Shown: one piece after another, positions 10,563 to 21,377 of the stretch | Layout of the letters: every line of letters starts with the position of its first letter | Position numbering within the stretch: position 1 is the first letter of the stretch | From: Cannabis sativa | Taxonomy: Eukaryota > Streptophyta > Magnoliopsida > Rosales > Cannabaceae | Direction: 5' to 3' | NCBI RefSeq assembly: GCF_029168945.1 | Contig: NC_083607.1 | Coordinates: 36,317,257 to 36,381,256, forward strand | DNA: 64,000 nucleotides | Made by a program: the position numbers and the translations under genes | The notes under the pieces: model-generated | The model's database searches: none | The model's input: only the letters and a program-made list of their open reading frames with translations | What the model was told of the DNA's origin: nothing

Positions 10563-12480
10563 TGTTGGGTTTTATGCCCTAAATAAAACTCTTTACAATC
10601 TGATTAGTTATCAATATAAGAAATTTGAAGTGATTGATGTTTTCATGAATTTTACATGCTAATGGTTTAATATGTTTAACATGTTTAATATGTTTATTAC
10701 ATTCATACACACAAAATCAGTTAAATCCAGATCATATGTTTATTCACAATTACAGTATCGTCAACACAGTGGAATGTGATTGTGATCATATGAATCAAAA
10801 GTTTTGGTCCCTGTTTCATCAGTGTTATTGGATTTACACTAATGTGATAATCAGCGATGATGTGTACTTACACTTGGAGTAAGTGTTATGTTCTTTCCAG
10901 GACATTAGTAAAGTATACTAGTTTCGAATGTATGGAGTATACATTGGACTGGACCGATATTGCAACTAAGTTAAGATATTACAAACTTACCGTTATACAT
11001 ATCTTTCCAAGCCAATATCTGTAGTTGATCTTAAGATTAAAAACATCTAAATCCTGATATGCTTAGGCTCAACTCAGGAGTGCTATATCATGTTCTTAGA
11101 TTTATTAGTTAAGCCTACTTTTGGGTCAGGGTGATACGTATATTTTGGGAACATGATAGTATGATTGAGTGGGACTGTTGAACATAAATATGGAATCTAT
11201 AGCTTCTACTGGTGTATAGAAGTTAAGTGATGATTCCCTTCGAGCTTAGCAAATAGAAGTAAATGGATGAGCTCTTGTTTAACTGACTAATCATTAGATC
11301 ACTAAACACCATTTACAGGTAGCTAAGTGTTTTAAGGGGCAAAATACATTGAGGGGTGAGAACGGTAAAGAAATCCCATCTCGATGTAGATCATCTATAT
11401 AGAGGATCTTTAAATCACAATAAGATTATAACAATGGTTAAATGAGATAGTATATTGATATCGTGGAACATACAATATGCTCTATATAAGTCTGAGAGTG
11501 CAATTCTAAGTTCTAAGAGTGGATTCAACAAAGAATTAATAAGTAGGAATTTACATGGTAAATTTGGTTCACTTATTGGAAGCTCAGCATATAGATCCAT
11601 GGTCCCCATTCTAGTTGAGAACATTCTGCTTGTAAGACTCATTAATTGATTTGTAATTGGTCAATTATAATTCTAAAGTTAGACTATGTCTAATTTTATG
11701 AATTTTCACTAAGCAGGGGTGAAATTGTAAAGAAAATAGTTTCTAGGTTTATTTATTTATTAATGGACTTTTTATGTCTAATTAATAATTAAATTAAGTG
11801 TCAATATTATTTAATAATCTATTTTAGTTATTAAATAATTAGTTTTGGCATTTAAAAGGTTAGAATTGGAAAATTGGCGTTTTTGAGAAAATAGAGATAA
11901 AATTTGATAAAATTGCAAAATTAAGTGAGGCCCAATAACACCATATGACCGGCCACTTAAATAGCTTTTTCAAATTAATATTTTCATTATTTTAATGCCA
12001 AATAAATCCTAACCTAAACCTAGTAGTTGCCTATAAATAGAAAGTGATGGCTCAGTCTCATAACATGCTTTCATTAGCTTTCTGACAGAAATTTCTCTCT
12101 TCAGAAAAACTGAGCCTTCCTCACTTTCTACCTTGGCCGAAATACCTCTCTCTCTTTTCCCTTCATCTTTTTCGTGAACCTAGTGAAAGAGTAAGTGCCC
12201 ACACACAGCAAGCAGTAACTCAATCATAGATTGGAAGACTGTGAAGGATCAAACTTGAAGAAGAAGGACATTCGGGCTCAGATCTTGATTATACTCTGCT
12301 ACAGAAAGGAATCAAGGGTTAGAGATCTGAGTGGAAGGAGACATTAATTCCGCTGCATCAATGAAAGGTTTTCTTAAGTTTATATGTGTTTATTTTATCG
12401 TTTTAGAAAGTTCATATTTAGGATGTTAATAAACATACTTGTGAGTAGATCTAAGATCCTGGTAAAATAAATTCCCAACA
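10563..12480 (+). repeat. 3' LTR of element A
   Basis: A 1918 bp LTR running from TGTTGGGTTTTATGCCC to CCCAACA, followed by the CTCAT target duplication. It is nearly identical to 2411-4290 but keeps the 38 bp that the 5' LTR lost. Short open frames within it are chance. Confidence 0.95.
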
Positions 12481-12485
12481 CTCAT

Positions 12486-13835
12486 CCTATTTCATCGTGC
12501 TCTTATCACCTTCATAATAATTCCAATACATGGAGAATATCTGTGGAGCAGATGTATCCAAAACTACACCTTTTTGAGTGTACACTTCTGGATAAACATT
12601 CTGTCTTCTTCTCAATAAGTGCGTCATGGTATCAATTTGCTGTGTTCCAAAAGAAAAAAGTTAGACAGATATCGCACATATGTCGCACAAAACTCGCATG
12701 AAATTGCACAAGAGAAATCAAAAAATAGTTTCATTAATCGCACAAATGTCGCATATAAATCGCACAGAAGTCGCACAAATAATACATAAATAAAAGAAGT
12801 GCATAAATCGCATGAAATTGCACAGAAGTCGCACAATAATCACATTATGTTGATATTATCTCAAACTAATCGCATAGAAACCGCATTTAACTCGGACAAA
12901 AATTTAAAAACACAATAAATTTGTACAGTTAAGAAATAACTTACAGCATCGTCGAGCCATTCTCCCTGCACCATCAGTTTGACGAAACAAGATCGATTGG
13001 CTGGGCCAGTGTGAACATCCCTAGGATGGTCGTTGTCCCTCGCGTAAGTGATCCACTTCTGGAAAAATTTTAACAATCGCGAATCTGCAAGTTTCACGGT
13101 GTCTACTTCAACTGGCCCATGTCGTTGTTTCTTCTTCCCCTCTGTTTAGTTCTTCAAGAAAACCAGCTTCCATTTTCTCCTAACCCTAGAGAAGTCCACC
13201 CCAGCAAGTGGCCCGTCCAACTCTTGCACATCTTGAGATTCTGTATCACTCAGGGCAATCACAATGGCCTTTGTAGGAGTACAAGGAACCTCATCTACGT
13301 TGGGTTCCCAATCTTCCGAATACACATCATCCTCATCAAAATCATCTCTTGGCGGTGATGGATGTATCGTCTGTAATGGCTCTGTCAAGTCTGATGGATG
13401 TGTCGGCGATGATTAATGTGCTGGCCTGATGGTTATGTCGGCTCCGAAGGCTGCTTTTGTAAAAAACTTATCACGGTCGCAATTTGATCCATGATAAGAT
13501 TCTTCATCTCTTTCTCACTTCTCTTGAAGTCAACCTTCATCTCAGTCTATGCAGTCAGAATCCCAAGTTGTTGAGCTTCAACCTTCTCCAATCTCTTTGC
13601 CAACAAGTGGTAGTCGAAGTCATTAGCTGCAGCAGAGGTTGGGGGCACAGTGGTACAGGTTGGGGGCACAGTGGCAGATGTGGAGGGGTCTGGTGTTTCT
13701 TTGGGTGAGGATGGTGGAATAATATTTGCACTTTTAATATAATCCGCCACCCGTTTTTCTTGGGTCTCGAATGTGGTCGAATCTTGCGCCCCAGCTTGGG
13801 TTTCTTCGACCTCATCCAAGCCCATTTCCACCGTG
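12486..13835 (-). pseudogene. Ulp1-like gene, central exons (pseudogene piece 2 of 3)
   Basis: Minus-strand exons run in order from 13835 down. First is an acidic and Pro/Ser/Thr-rich linker (13547-13831), then a second acidic segment (13146-13388). Next, in the same frame after a TAA at 13146-13148, comes the conserved entry to the Ulp1 domain, RDVHTGPANRSCFVKLM then GEWLDDA with a donor near 12947. After a repeat-filled intron, an exon from about 12633 (acceptor AACACAG) reads QIDTMTHLLRRRQNVYP and runs into element A. A TAG lies near 12490. The reading frame continues on the other side of element A at 2405, which proves the two pieces were one exon. Exact exon borders above 13.1 kb are uncertain. 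Confidence 0.78.
12640..12890 (-). repeat. GCGA-rich repeat in an intron of the Ulp-like gene
   Basis: The plus strand shows many units such as TCGCACAAA and TCGCATAAA (TTTGTGCGA on the gene's sense strand) between two Ulp1-domain exons. It is the same repeat as at 1400-1785. Confidence 0.75.
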
Positions 13836-13915
13836 GGACCTCACCCTCACAATTGGTCTTCCAATAGTCAACCTCCCAATTCCGAGGATACAAAATTTGA
13901 AGAACAACCATCTGA

Positions 13916-14003
13916 AAAAAAAAAAAAAAAAAAACTATAAAAACATTTAACAAAATATATATAATCGCACAAAGATCGCATAAAAGTCGCATAACATCGC
14001 AGA
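13916..14003 (-). repeat. Poly(A) run and GCGA-rich repeat, left of the solo LTR
   Basis: A run of A's (about 13915-13934) is followed by TCGCACAAA/TCGCATAAA units up to the target duplication of the solo LTR. It belonged to the same intron as 15895-16150 before the LTR inserted. Confidence 0.65.
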
Positions 14004-14007
14004 AAAT

Positions 14008-15889
14008 TGTTGGAATTTATTTTACCAGGATCTTAGATTTACTCACAAGTATGTTGTTTAACACCCTAAATATGAACTTTCTAAAACGATAAATAAACAC
14101 ATATAAAGTTAAGAAAACCTTACATTGGTTGCAGCGGAATAATGTCTCCTTCCACTCAGATCTCTAACCCTTGTATCCTTTCTGTCGCAGAGTATTATCA
14201 AGATCTGAGCCCGAATGTCCTTCTCTTTGTGTGTGATCCTTCACAATCTTCCAATCTATGATTGAGGTACCACTTGCTGTGTGTGGGCACTACGCTATCA
14301 CTGAGGGTTTCAAAATTATGAAGAGGAAAAGAGAGAGGGATTAGTTCGGCTATAGAGAGAAGTGGAAGGCTAGTTTTTCTGAAAAAGGAATCTTTGTTTT
14401 TTTGAGAAAAAAGGTTATTTTGAACTGAGCCATCACTTTCTATTTATAGGCAACTACTAGGTTTAGGTTAGCAATTATTTAGCATTAAAATAATGAAAAT
14501 ATCAATTTGAAAAACCTGCTTAAGTGGCCGGCCAAGGTGTCTATTGGGCCTCACTTGGTTTTTGCAGTTTTCACAATTTTTATTTCTATTTTCTCAAAAA
14601 CGCCAATTTTCCAATTCTAACAATTTAAATGCCAAAACTATTTATTTAATAACTAAAATAGATTATTAAATAATATTGTCATTTAATTTAATTATTAATT
14701 AGACATATAAAGTCTATTAATTAATAAATAAACCTAGAATCTCTTCTCTTTACAATTTCACCCCTGCTTAGTGAAAATTCATAAATTAGACATAGTCTAA
14801 CTTTAGAATTATAATTGATTAATCACAAATCAATTATTGAGTCTTACAAGTAGTATAGTCTCAACTAGAATGGGGACCATGGATCTATATGCTGAGCGTC
14901 CAATAAGTGAACCGAATTTACTAAGTAAATCCCTACTTATTAATTCTTCGTTGAATCCACTCTTAGAACGTAGAATTGCACTCTCAGACTTATATAGAGC
15001 ATATTATATGTTCCACGATATAGATATGCTATCTCATTTAACCATTGTTATAATCTTATTGTGATCAAAGATCCTCTATATAGATGATTTACATCGAGAT
15101 GGGATAATTTTACCGTTCTCACCCCTCAACATATTTTTCCCCTTAAAACACTTAGCTACCTGTAAATGATGTTTAGTGATCTAAGAATTAGTCACTTAAA
15201 CAAGAGCTCATCCATTTACTTCTATTTAGCTAAGCTCGAAGGGAATCATCACTTGACTTCTATACACCAGTAGAAGCTATAGATTCCATATTTATGTTCA
15301 GCACTCCCACTCAATCATACTATCATGTTCCCAAAATATACGTATCACCCTGACCCAAAAGTAGGCTTAACTAATAAATCAAAGAACATGAATAGCACTC
15401 CTGAGTTGAGCCTAAGCATATCAGGATTTAGATTCTTTTAATCTTAAGATCAACTACTGATATTGACTTAGAAAGATATAACGGTAAGTTTATAATATCT
15501 TAACTAAGTTCAATATTGGTCCAGTCCAATGTATACTCCATACATTCGAAACTAGTATACTTTACCAATGTCCTGGAAAGAACATAACACTTACTCCAAG
15601 TGTAAGTACACATCATCGCTGATTATCACATTAGTGTAAATCCAAAACACTGATGAAACAGGGACTTAGTCTTTTGATTCATATAATCACAATCACATTC
15701 CACTGTGTTGACGATACTGTAATTGTGAATAAACATATGATCTGGACTTAACAGATTTTGTGTGTAAATGTAATAAACATATTAAACCATTAGCATGTAA
15801 AATTCATGCAAACATAAATCACTTCAAATTTTTTATATTGATTACTAATCATATTGTAAAGGGTTTTATTTAGGGCACAAAACCAAACA
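14008..15889 (-). repeat. Solo LTR of the element A family
   Basis: A 1882 bp reversed LTR (reads TGTTTGGTTTTGTGCCC from the right end, TGTTGGAATTTATTTTACC at the left end) flanked by AAAAT at 14003-14007 and 15890-15894. No internal sequence lies next to it, so it is a product of LTR-LTR recombination. It sits in an intron of the Ulp-like gene. Confidence 0.92.
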
Positions 15890-15894
15890 AAAAT

Positions 15895-16150
15895 AACCAC
15901 TTAAAATCGCACGAAAATTGCATAAACATCGCTCAATATCGCAAAAATAACAGATTAGTAAAAAACAAGAAAAGTCGTGCAAAGATCGCATAAAACTCGC
16001 ATAAAATAACAGTTCAGCTAATCAAAAACTCTGAATCGCACAAATGTCGCATGAAAATCGCATAAACTCACATAACATAACAGATTAGCAAACAAAAACA
16101 TCTAAAAATCGCACAAACATCTCATTAAAATTGCATAAAATCGTAGAAAA
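15895..16150 (-). repeat. GCGA-rich repeat right of the solo LTR
   Basis: Dense TCGCACAAA / TCGCATAAA units, continuous in origin with 13965-14003, lying in the intron just downstream of the DUF1985 exon. Confidence 0.72.
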
Positions 16151-16208
16151 TAACAATTTAGCAAAATAAATACCAAAAAATAAAAACAAAGAAAGTAAGA
16201 TTGATATA

Positions 16209-17118
16209 CCCTTTTCTCAAATAGTGTAGCCACATCATGTTTCTTCATATCATGTTTCGTAACCGAATCGGGGGTACTCCAATTCAACATTTGAGAGAAT
16301 CTAGTCCCTCCGCACTGCCCATACTTCTTCCCCAAATCTTGCATCACCTCGAAGGCCCAGTATTGCAACGTCGGTGCATATCCATAGACATTGTACTTTG
16401 CCTCTGGTTGAGTAAATTTTTTCTCCTTCTTCCCTTTCTTCTTCGTCTTATCCTTAGTAGAGACCTTATCAATGTAGTTCTTCCTCAGGTCACTCATACT
16501 TTTAGTTGTGGATGACAACAACTTCTGATAAGAAAGGAGGCCCCACGGATACTTGAAGAACTTCTCTACGTTTTCTACTAGCTTCAGCATATCCATCCAT
16601 ATATAAACACCCTCAGCCCTTGATAATAGCACACCTTCAACAAATGCACACAGCCCCAGCTTGTACACATCGTCGGCCACATTGCACGCCTCAAAAGCTA
16701 GCCAAAGGGTTTTGAAAGTGAGCCTTTTGGAATTATTGAGGTAGTCCCGTAGTATCCGATTAAACTCACATAGTCTACTCAATTCTTCTGTCGAGGGGCC
16801 ACCGCTCATCTTTAGGTCGGTGATCAAACCAAACTCAGACCGCCCAGATCTGGCTTCGGTTTTACCCACGTAAAACCACACTTCATCATTTTTGACCTCA
16901 CTGACTTTCTTTTTCCTCAACAGCTGTTGATGCACAATCACCCCAGAGAATTTCAGATCATAAGCATTCCAAAAAACTCCAAAGGGAGTTTCCTTCACCC
17001 TCTCAGTCAAGTTAAATGCTTCAAACTTAGCCTTTATTGAAGCAAAGTACATGTTTCCTCTGTACGTGATATGGCCTAAAAAATGCTTAGCCAAGGGGAG
17101 TATAAGTTCTGGAGCCAT
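16209..17118 (-). pseudogene. DUF1985 exon of the Ulp1-like MULE gene (N-terminal piece 1 of 3)
   Basis: The first coding exon, starting MAPELILPLAKHFLGHI. It carries the DUF1985 domain typical of plant transposon-borne Ulp-like genes (about residues 40-175, with SEFGLITDLKMSGG and LWLAFEACN). A Lys-rich stretch and YNVYGYAPTLQYWAFEVMQD follow. The exon is itself open over about 303 codons and probably ends at the GT near 16208 (AAAAGG then GTATAT); the open frame read further into the repeat is an artefact. Downstream exons lie at 13835-12486 and 2405-1846, with several nonsense codons, so the whole gene is listed as broken. A Met two codons upstream (17124) is an alternative start. Confidence 0.85.
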
Positions 17119-17154
17119 CTGCAATTACAAACAAAAATTCTTATTAATTATAAA

Positions 17155-17450
17155 TCACACAAAAATTGTACATTAATCGCAAAAATTGCGAAGGCACAAA
17201 ATGGTCCAGATGTAATCGCACAAATATTATACAAGAATTGAAAAACATCGCATAATTTTCCAGAAACAAATCTAACTAGTGTTATGTCGCACAAAATCAC
17301 AAAATAAATCGCATAAAATCGCTCAAAATCCCCAAAATCTTAACCACATCCTCACATCGCACAAAAATCATACAAAATCGCACAAAATCACAAAAAAAGA
17401 TCCTACAGTACTGCTAAGCATCGCACAATATCGCATAAAATCGCACAAAA
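17155..17450 (-). repeat. GCGA-rich repeat upstream of the Ulp-like gene
   Basis: Units such as TCGCACAAA and TCGCATAAA fill the region just upstream of the DUF1985 start codon. Open frames read through it are chance. It may lie in the 5' untranslated region. Confidence 0.7.
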
Positions 17451-17599
17451 ACCCAAAATCCAGAAAAACCAAAGCCCTAGCCTAGATTCTTCTCCAAACA
17501 CAAAAACTTGCAAATCCAAACTTTAATAAACAACATGTTTCATTTATATCACAGATTCTAAATTTAAAGGATAAATTAAAAAAAATTAAGGGAAGCCAT

Positions 17600-17970
17600 A
17601 CCTGGTTCGAGTGTTCGTGGACGGCGGTGGGGACGACGGCCAACGGAGACTGGGTCGACTAGGTCTCGTGGGTCGATTGGGATCGAGTTTTTGGGTCTCG
17701 TGGGTCGATTGGGTTTGTGTGAGTCGAATGGGTTCTGGGTTCGTGAGGGTCGAGTGGGTTCTGGGTTCGTGAGGGTCGACATCGACTGGGTTCGTGGGTC
17801 GACTGGATGGGGTGGTTCGAATGGTGCGGTGGTGAAAATGAGGGTCCAGTTCGACAGATAGGAGAGAGTGGTGAGATTGAAACCGAGAATGGAAGAGAGA
17901 GGAGAAAGAAGGAAGTTAGAGAGATTGGGGGGATTGAAATGAGGGGGGTATTTTTGGAACAAATTGAAAC
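17600..17970 (-). promoter_or_regulatory. GGGTCGA-rich upstream region with a 26 bp tandem repeat
   Basis: A locally GC-rich stretch repeating GGGTCGA and GGGTTC. Two tandem 26 bp units lie at 17729-17754 and 17755-17780 and differ only in the last base. It lies where the promoter or terminal region of the MULE is expected. Minus-strand frames here give Pro-rich, repeat-driven peptides that I do not regard as a gene. The MULE's terminal repeat cannot be confirmed because its other end is outside the window. Confidence 0.45.
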
Positions 17971-18122
17971 TAAAGAATAATTAACCAATGCGTGTTTTGG
18001 TAGCATAAAATAACACCATGTTTGTTTTTTTAGCATAAATTGTTAAATTTCCCCTTTTGAATAGAATAATATAACGTATTATTTTGTGTTTGTTCATAAT
18101 TCTCATATTATTTTAAAATAGA

Positions 18123-19072
18123 ATGGAAACTTAGGTTACACAAGGAAAATCAAAAGCAGTTTGGGATTCAACAGCATATGAGAAATGGATTGATTTAGTT
18201 GAGAGTTGGCAATAGAAATGGATCACATTTAAGAAAATTAGGTTGCAAAAATTTAATAAAATTTAATTTAAAGACAGGTAGAAATTATGATCGAAAATAA
18301 ATGAAAAATTATTGGGATAATGTTAAAAAGGAGTGGCATCTGTGGGATTCATTACTTAGAGGAGATATTGGACTTGGATGGAACACGCAAAGGCAAATAG
18401 TTGATGCTCTTAATGAATGGTGGGAGGAAAAGTTACAAGTAGGTTTTTGTACATACCTCTTATAATTATGATTTTATATATATAACAATTATATTATTTT
18501 ATTTTTTGATTAATAAATCAATCAACATAAGTATCCTGATGCTGCTAAATTTTCGAGTGAAAGGTTTAGAATATTCTTTCAAGCTGGATGAGTTGTTTAA
18601 GGATGTTACCGCTACAGGGGCTAGAGCTTGGGCACCAACTTCTCGTTCACTTCCTCCTTTATACATAGAGGATCATAATGATATAGAGATTGATGAGAAT
18701 TCAGAGAAAAGTAACCATGAAAGAATGAGTCAACAAATGAGAAAAGAGAATAATTTACTTGACCCAAATAAGAAGCAATTTAAGAAGGGAAAAAGAAATA
18801 ATTCTACAACAGTAAAGTTGTCCAAACAACTTGATGAAATTTGTGAGGCAATAAAAAATAGGAGCTCATACATACGTACCGATCCTCCTCGATATATTGT
18901 TCAAGAAGTGATGGATATATTAGCTACGCTTCCAGGTTGTGAACCAATGAGCCCTCTATTCAAAGTTGGTACTAATTTGTTCATGAAGAAAGCAAATAGG
19001 GAAATTTTTGTTGCTTTGAAGGAGCCTAAATATCAAATTGAGTGGTTGAAAGAACATGAGTTGAACTTCTAA
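18123..19072 (+). pseudogene. PIF/Harbinger ORF1: Myb/SANT-like DNA-binding protein, decayed
   Basis: Harbinger elements carry a Myb-like protein that binds the element ends and helps the transposase. The first exon shows VWDSTAYEKWIDLVESW and later KNYWDNVKKEWHLWDSLLRG, a trihelix Myb-like domain, interrupted by TAG at 18132-18134 and another TAG near 18212. A GT-AG intron lies near 18440-18525. The second exon (KYPDAAKF, then, after a one-base shift, RVKGLEYSFKLDELFKDVTA) ends at 19070-19072. The DDE gene follows about 160 bp downstream on the same strand, the usual pairing. Confidence 0.8.
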
Positions 19073-19233
19073 ATTAGATGTTATTTCTTTTTACTTGTTT
19101 GAACATTGTGGTTTACTTAGTTCATTTTATTTTATTTCTTGTAAAACTTGGTTTATTTGATTTCTTGAATAATATTATTTGTTTTTTTAAAAAATATTTG
19201 AATTATATATTTACATGTTTATTCTATAGTAGA

Positions 19234-20577
19234 ATGGATAGTTTTCAGATACAGAAGAGATGAATGAAGAATGTATACAAGCTATAATTGATGAGGTAAT
19301 CATTATCGTTGCAAGAAAATCAGTATATTACCACAATAACTTTGTGGTTAAGGAGCCATGTAGAAATTCACCTCACACTGGTTGGAAATTTATGATGAAA
19401 ATACTTAATAGAAATGATCGACGTTGTCATGAGATGTGTCGAATGAAAAAACATGTTTTTTTGTAAACTATGTGATAGATTGAAAAGTTATGGGTTACAG
19501 TCCAGTAAAATTAAGGTTGAGACTAGAAGAGTCAGTTGGTATGTTTATGATGATTTTAGGACATGCAGCAGGTAATAGAATGATTCAAGAACATTTTTAA
19601 CATTCCGGTGAAACTATTAATAAACAATTTACAAATGTATTAGAAAAAATGAGTATGCTTGGTTTGGATGAAATCAAACCACCTGAAAATTTTGACGAAG
19701 TCTCGTATTATATATGAAATAATTCGAGATATGGGCCCTACTTTAAGGTAATTTGAATACACAATCTTCATATATATATATATATATGTGTGTGTTACTA
19801 CTTATGAATCTTTAAATTTATTTTTTTCTCAAATTGTTATAATAGGATTGTATTGGAGCTATAGATGGAACACATGTTCGAGTTTCACTTCCCGTAGATA
19901 AACAAATTTCATACATTGGAAGAAAGGGTTGTCCTACGCAAAATATTATGGTTGTATGTGGATTTGATATGCTGTTCACATTTGTGTAGGCATGATGGGA
20001 AGGAACAGCACATGATACTCGTATATTTCTTGAAGCATTAAGAAATACAAATCTAAATTTTCCTAAACCACCTAATGGTATGTCCTTGTCACTTATAAAT
20101 ATCAATTATGAGAATATGATCTGAAACTTTAACGATTTTTTATTTTATTTTATTGTAGGTAAGTATTATTTAGTTGATGCAAGCTATTCAAAAGCTCCAT
20201 ATAAAGGGCAAAGATATCATCTTCCTTAATTTCAACAAGGTCGTCAACCTAGTGGCTATAAAGAAGTATTTAACCATGCACATTCATCACTACGTAGTGT
20301 TATTGAGTGTTGTTTTGGTGTATGGAAAGCACGTTGGCAAATTTTGCATCGAATGCCAATTTATGAATATGATAAACAAGTAGCTATTGTTACTGCTTTA
20401 ATGGCTTTACATAATTTTATTAGGAGGGAGACTATTAATGATATGAACTTTCCATCTTATGATGAAGCAAATAATGATTTTGTAGACGATGATGTACAAA
20501 ACATTAACTTAGCAATAGATAAGAGTGAAATGAGAGTTGTCCGTGATAAAATTGCAACCGAACTCATGCTGGGATAA
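19234..20577 (+). pseudogene. PIF/Harbinger DDE transposase (DDE_Tnp_4), decayed
   Basis: The catalytic triad is visible: Asp in AIDGTH (codon 19864-19866), Asp in GTAHDTRIF (20014-20016) and Glu in VIECCFGVWK (20305-20307). An HTH-like N-terminal region reads LRLEESVGMFMMILGHAAG. There are two introns (about 19747-19844 and 20079-20159). Stops occur at 19261, near 19598, near 19987 and near 20227, with at least one frame change, so it is dead. It ends MLG before the stop at 20575-20577. I could not define terminal inverted repeats for the element. Confidence 0.85.
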
Positions 20578-20599
20578 ACATGAATATAAGTGTTGTTTT

Positions 20600-20834
20600 T
20601 AATTATGTCATAATCATTATAAACAATAATTATGTAATAAATAAAAGATTTATTTTATTTATATATTTTTATTTTATTTTTCAAGATTAATTTTTTAAAA
20701 CAAGAAAAGGAATTATATTATTATTAACAAATTTGATATATATTATTTGTAAGAGTTTTTATATTTTACTACCAAACATTTATAAAAGTTCTTCAAATGA
20801 AGAAGTTCTTTTAAAATCAAAATCCAAACACTAA
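20600..20834. other. AT-rich spacer right of the Harbinger genes
   Basis: No gene is seen. A short inverted repeat (TTCTTC-AAAT-GAAGAA) lies near 20790. The sequence flanking the MITE on both sides reads as a continuous older repeat ending about 21190 (CAAACAAACCC). Confidence 0.4.
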
Positions 20835-21106
20835 GGTGGCGTTTGGTTGGAGGTAATCAAATAAAATGGAAAGGAAACAATCTTCATTCCATTCCTTTGT
20901 TTGGTTGCATATTAGAGTATTGGAATGTCATTCCAATGGAATAGCCTTTCCACTATTTTGGTAGAATGACAATTCCATTTTAAAATAGAAGGAAAGACCG
21001 TTCCATTGCATGATGAATTATGTAATTCAAATTTTATTCCATTCCATTCCTATTCTAATTCCGATTTTCATTTCTATGTTTTCATTCCTCCCAATCAAAC
21101 GCCACC
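20835..21106. mobile_element. MITE, Tourist-like (PIF/Harbinger-related)
   Basis: A 272 bp non-coding element with terminal inverted repeats: GGTGGCGTTTGGTTGGAGG at the left, and the complement of GGTGGCGTTTGATTGGGAGG at the right. It is flanked by TAA at 20832-20834 and 21107-21109, the 3 bp duplication expected of PIF/Harbinger MITEs. The inside is rich in GGAATGG/CCATTCC. Confidence 0.88.
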
Positions 21107-21377
21107 TAAATAAAAAGCTCAAACTTTTAGGTCTTTTCTTCTATTATCTTAAAATAAAAGTATAAGTTATGTCAAACAAACCCTAAAAAGCTTTGAGTAT
21201 ATTTACAAACAAGCAATCCAAAAGATTTTGGAGCATTCTCGGGTTTAAGCATTGGTCCTCCGATGATCATAGAGTAAATAATAGTGTCCAAGATGAATTA
21301 AAATATATACACGTTCGATAACACAATAAACACAACTCTCAGATCAATGTTCGAATATATCATTGCAAGAAGCAATT

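Larger units (their letters stand above)
2411..12480 (+). mobile_element. Element A: complete copia-related LTR retrotransposon with gag only (TR-GAG type)
   Basis: The element starts TGTTGGGTTTTATGCCC and ends CCCAACA, and is flanked by the target duplication CTCAT at 2406-2410 and 12481-12485. LTRs are 2411-4290 and 10563-12480. Inside are a ~3.6 kb AT-rich leader, a gag frame (7891-8751) and about 1.8 kb of pol scraps before a polypurine tract. There is no usable protease, integrase, RT or RNase H, so it is non-autonomous. This matches the class described as TR-GAG (terminal repeats with a gag domain). By eye I count about 30 mismatches between the LTRs over 1.88 kb (about 1.6%), so the insertion is fairly recent. 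It landed in the Ulp-like exon. Confidence 0.93.

Noticed and set aside
2411..12480. Treating element A as an autonomous copia element with a hidden pol
   Set aside because: No frame longer than about 70 codons lies in the expected place and only short pol motifs remain; the PBS is also deleted.
12640..17450. Regularly recurring short repeats (TCGCACAAA/TCGCATAAA) that at first look like a CRISPR-type array
   Set aside because: Units are short, degenerate and irregularly spaced with no unique spacers, in a plant transposon context.
17576..18036. Pro/Thr-rich minus-strand frames of up to 128 codons
   Set aside because: Driven by the 26 bp and GGGTCGA repeats; two overlapping frames are equally open and no domain is seen.
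19771..19795. (TA)n/(TG)n microsatellite and other simple runs (23873-23903, 43104-43123) as regulatory sites
   Set aside because: Ordinary simple repeats in introns or leaders with nothing to support a function.
18040..21190. Assigning the 20835-21106 MITE's terminal repeats to the decayed Harbinger element next to it
   Set aside because: I could not find the same repeats at the ends of the Harbinger element, so a parent relation is not supported.
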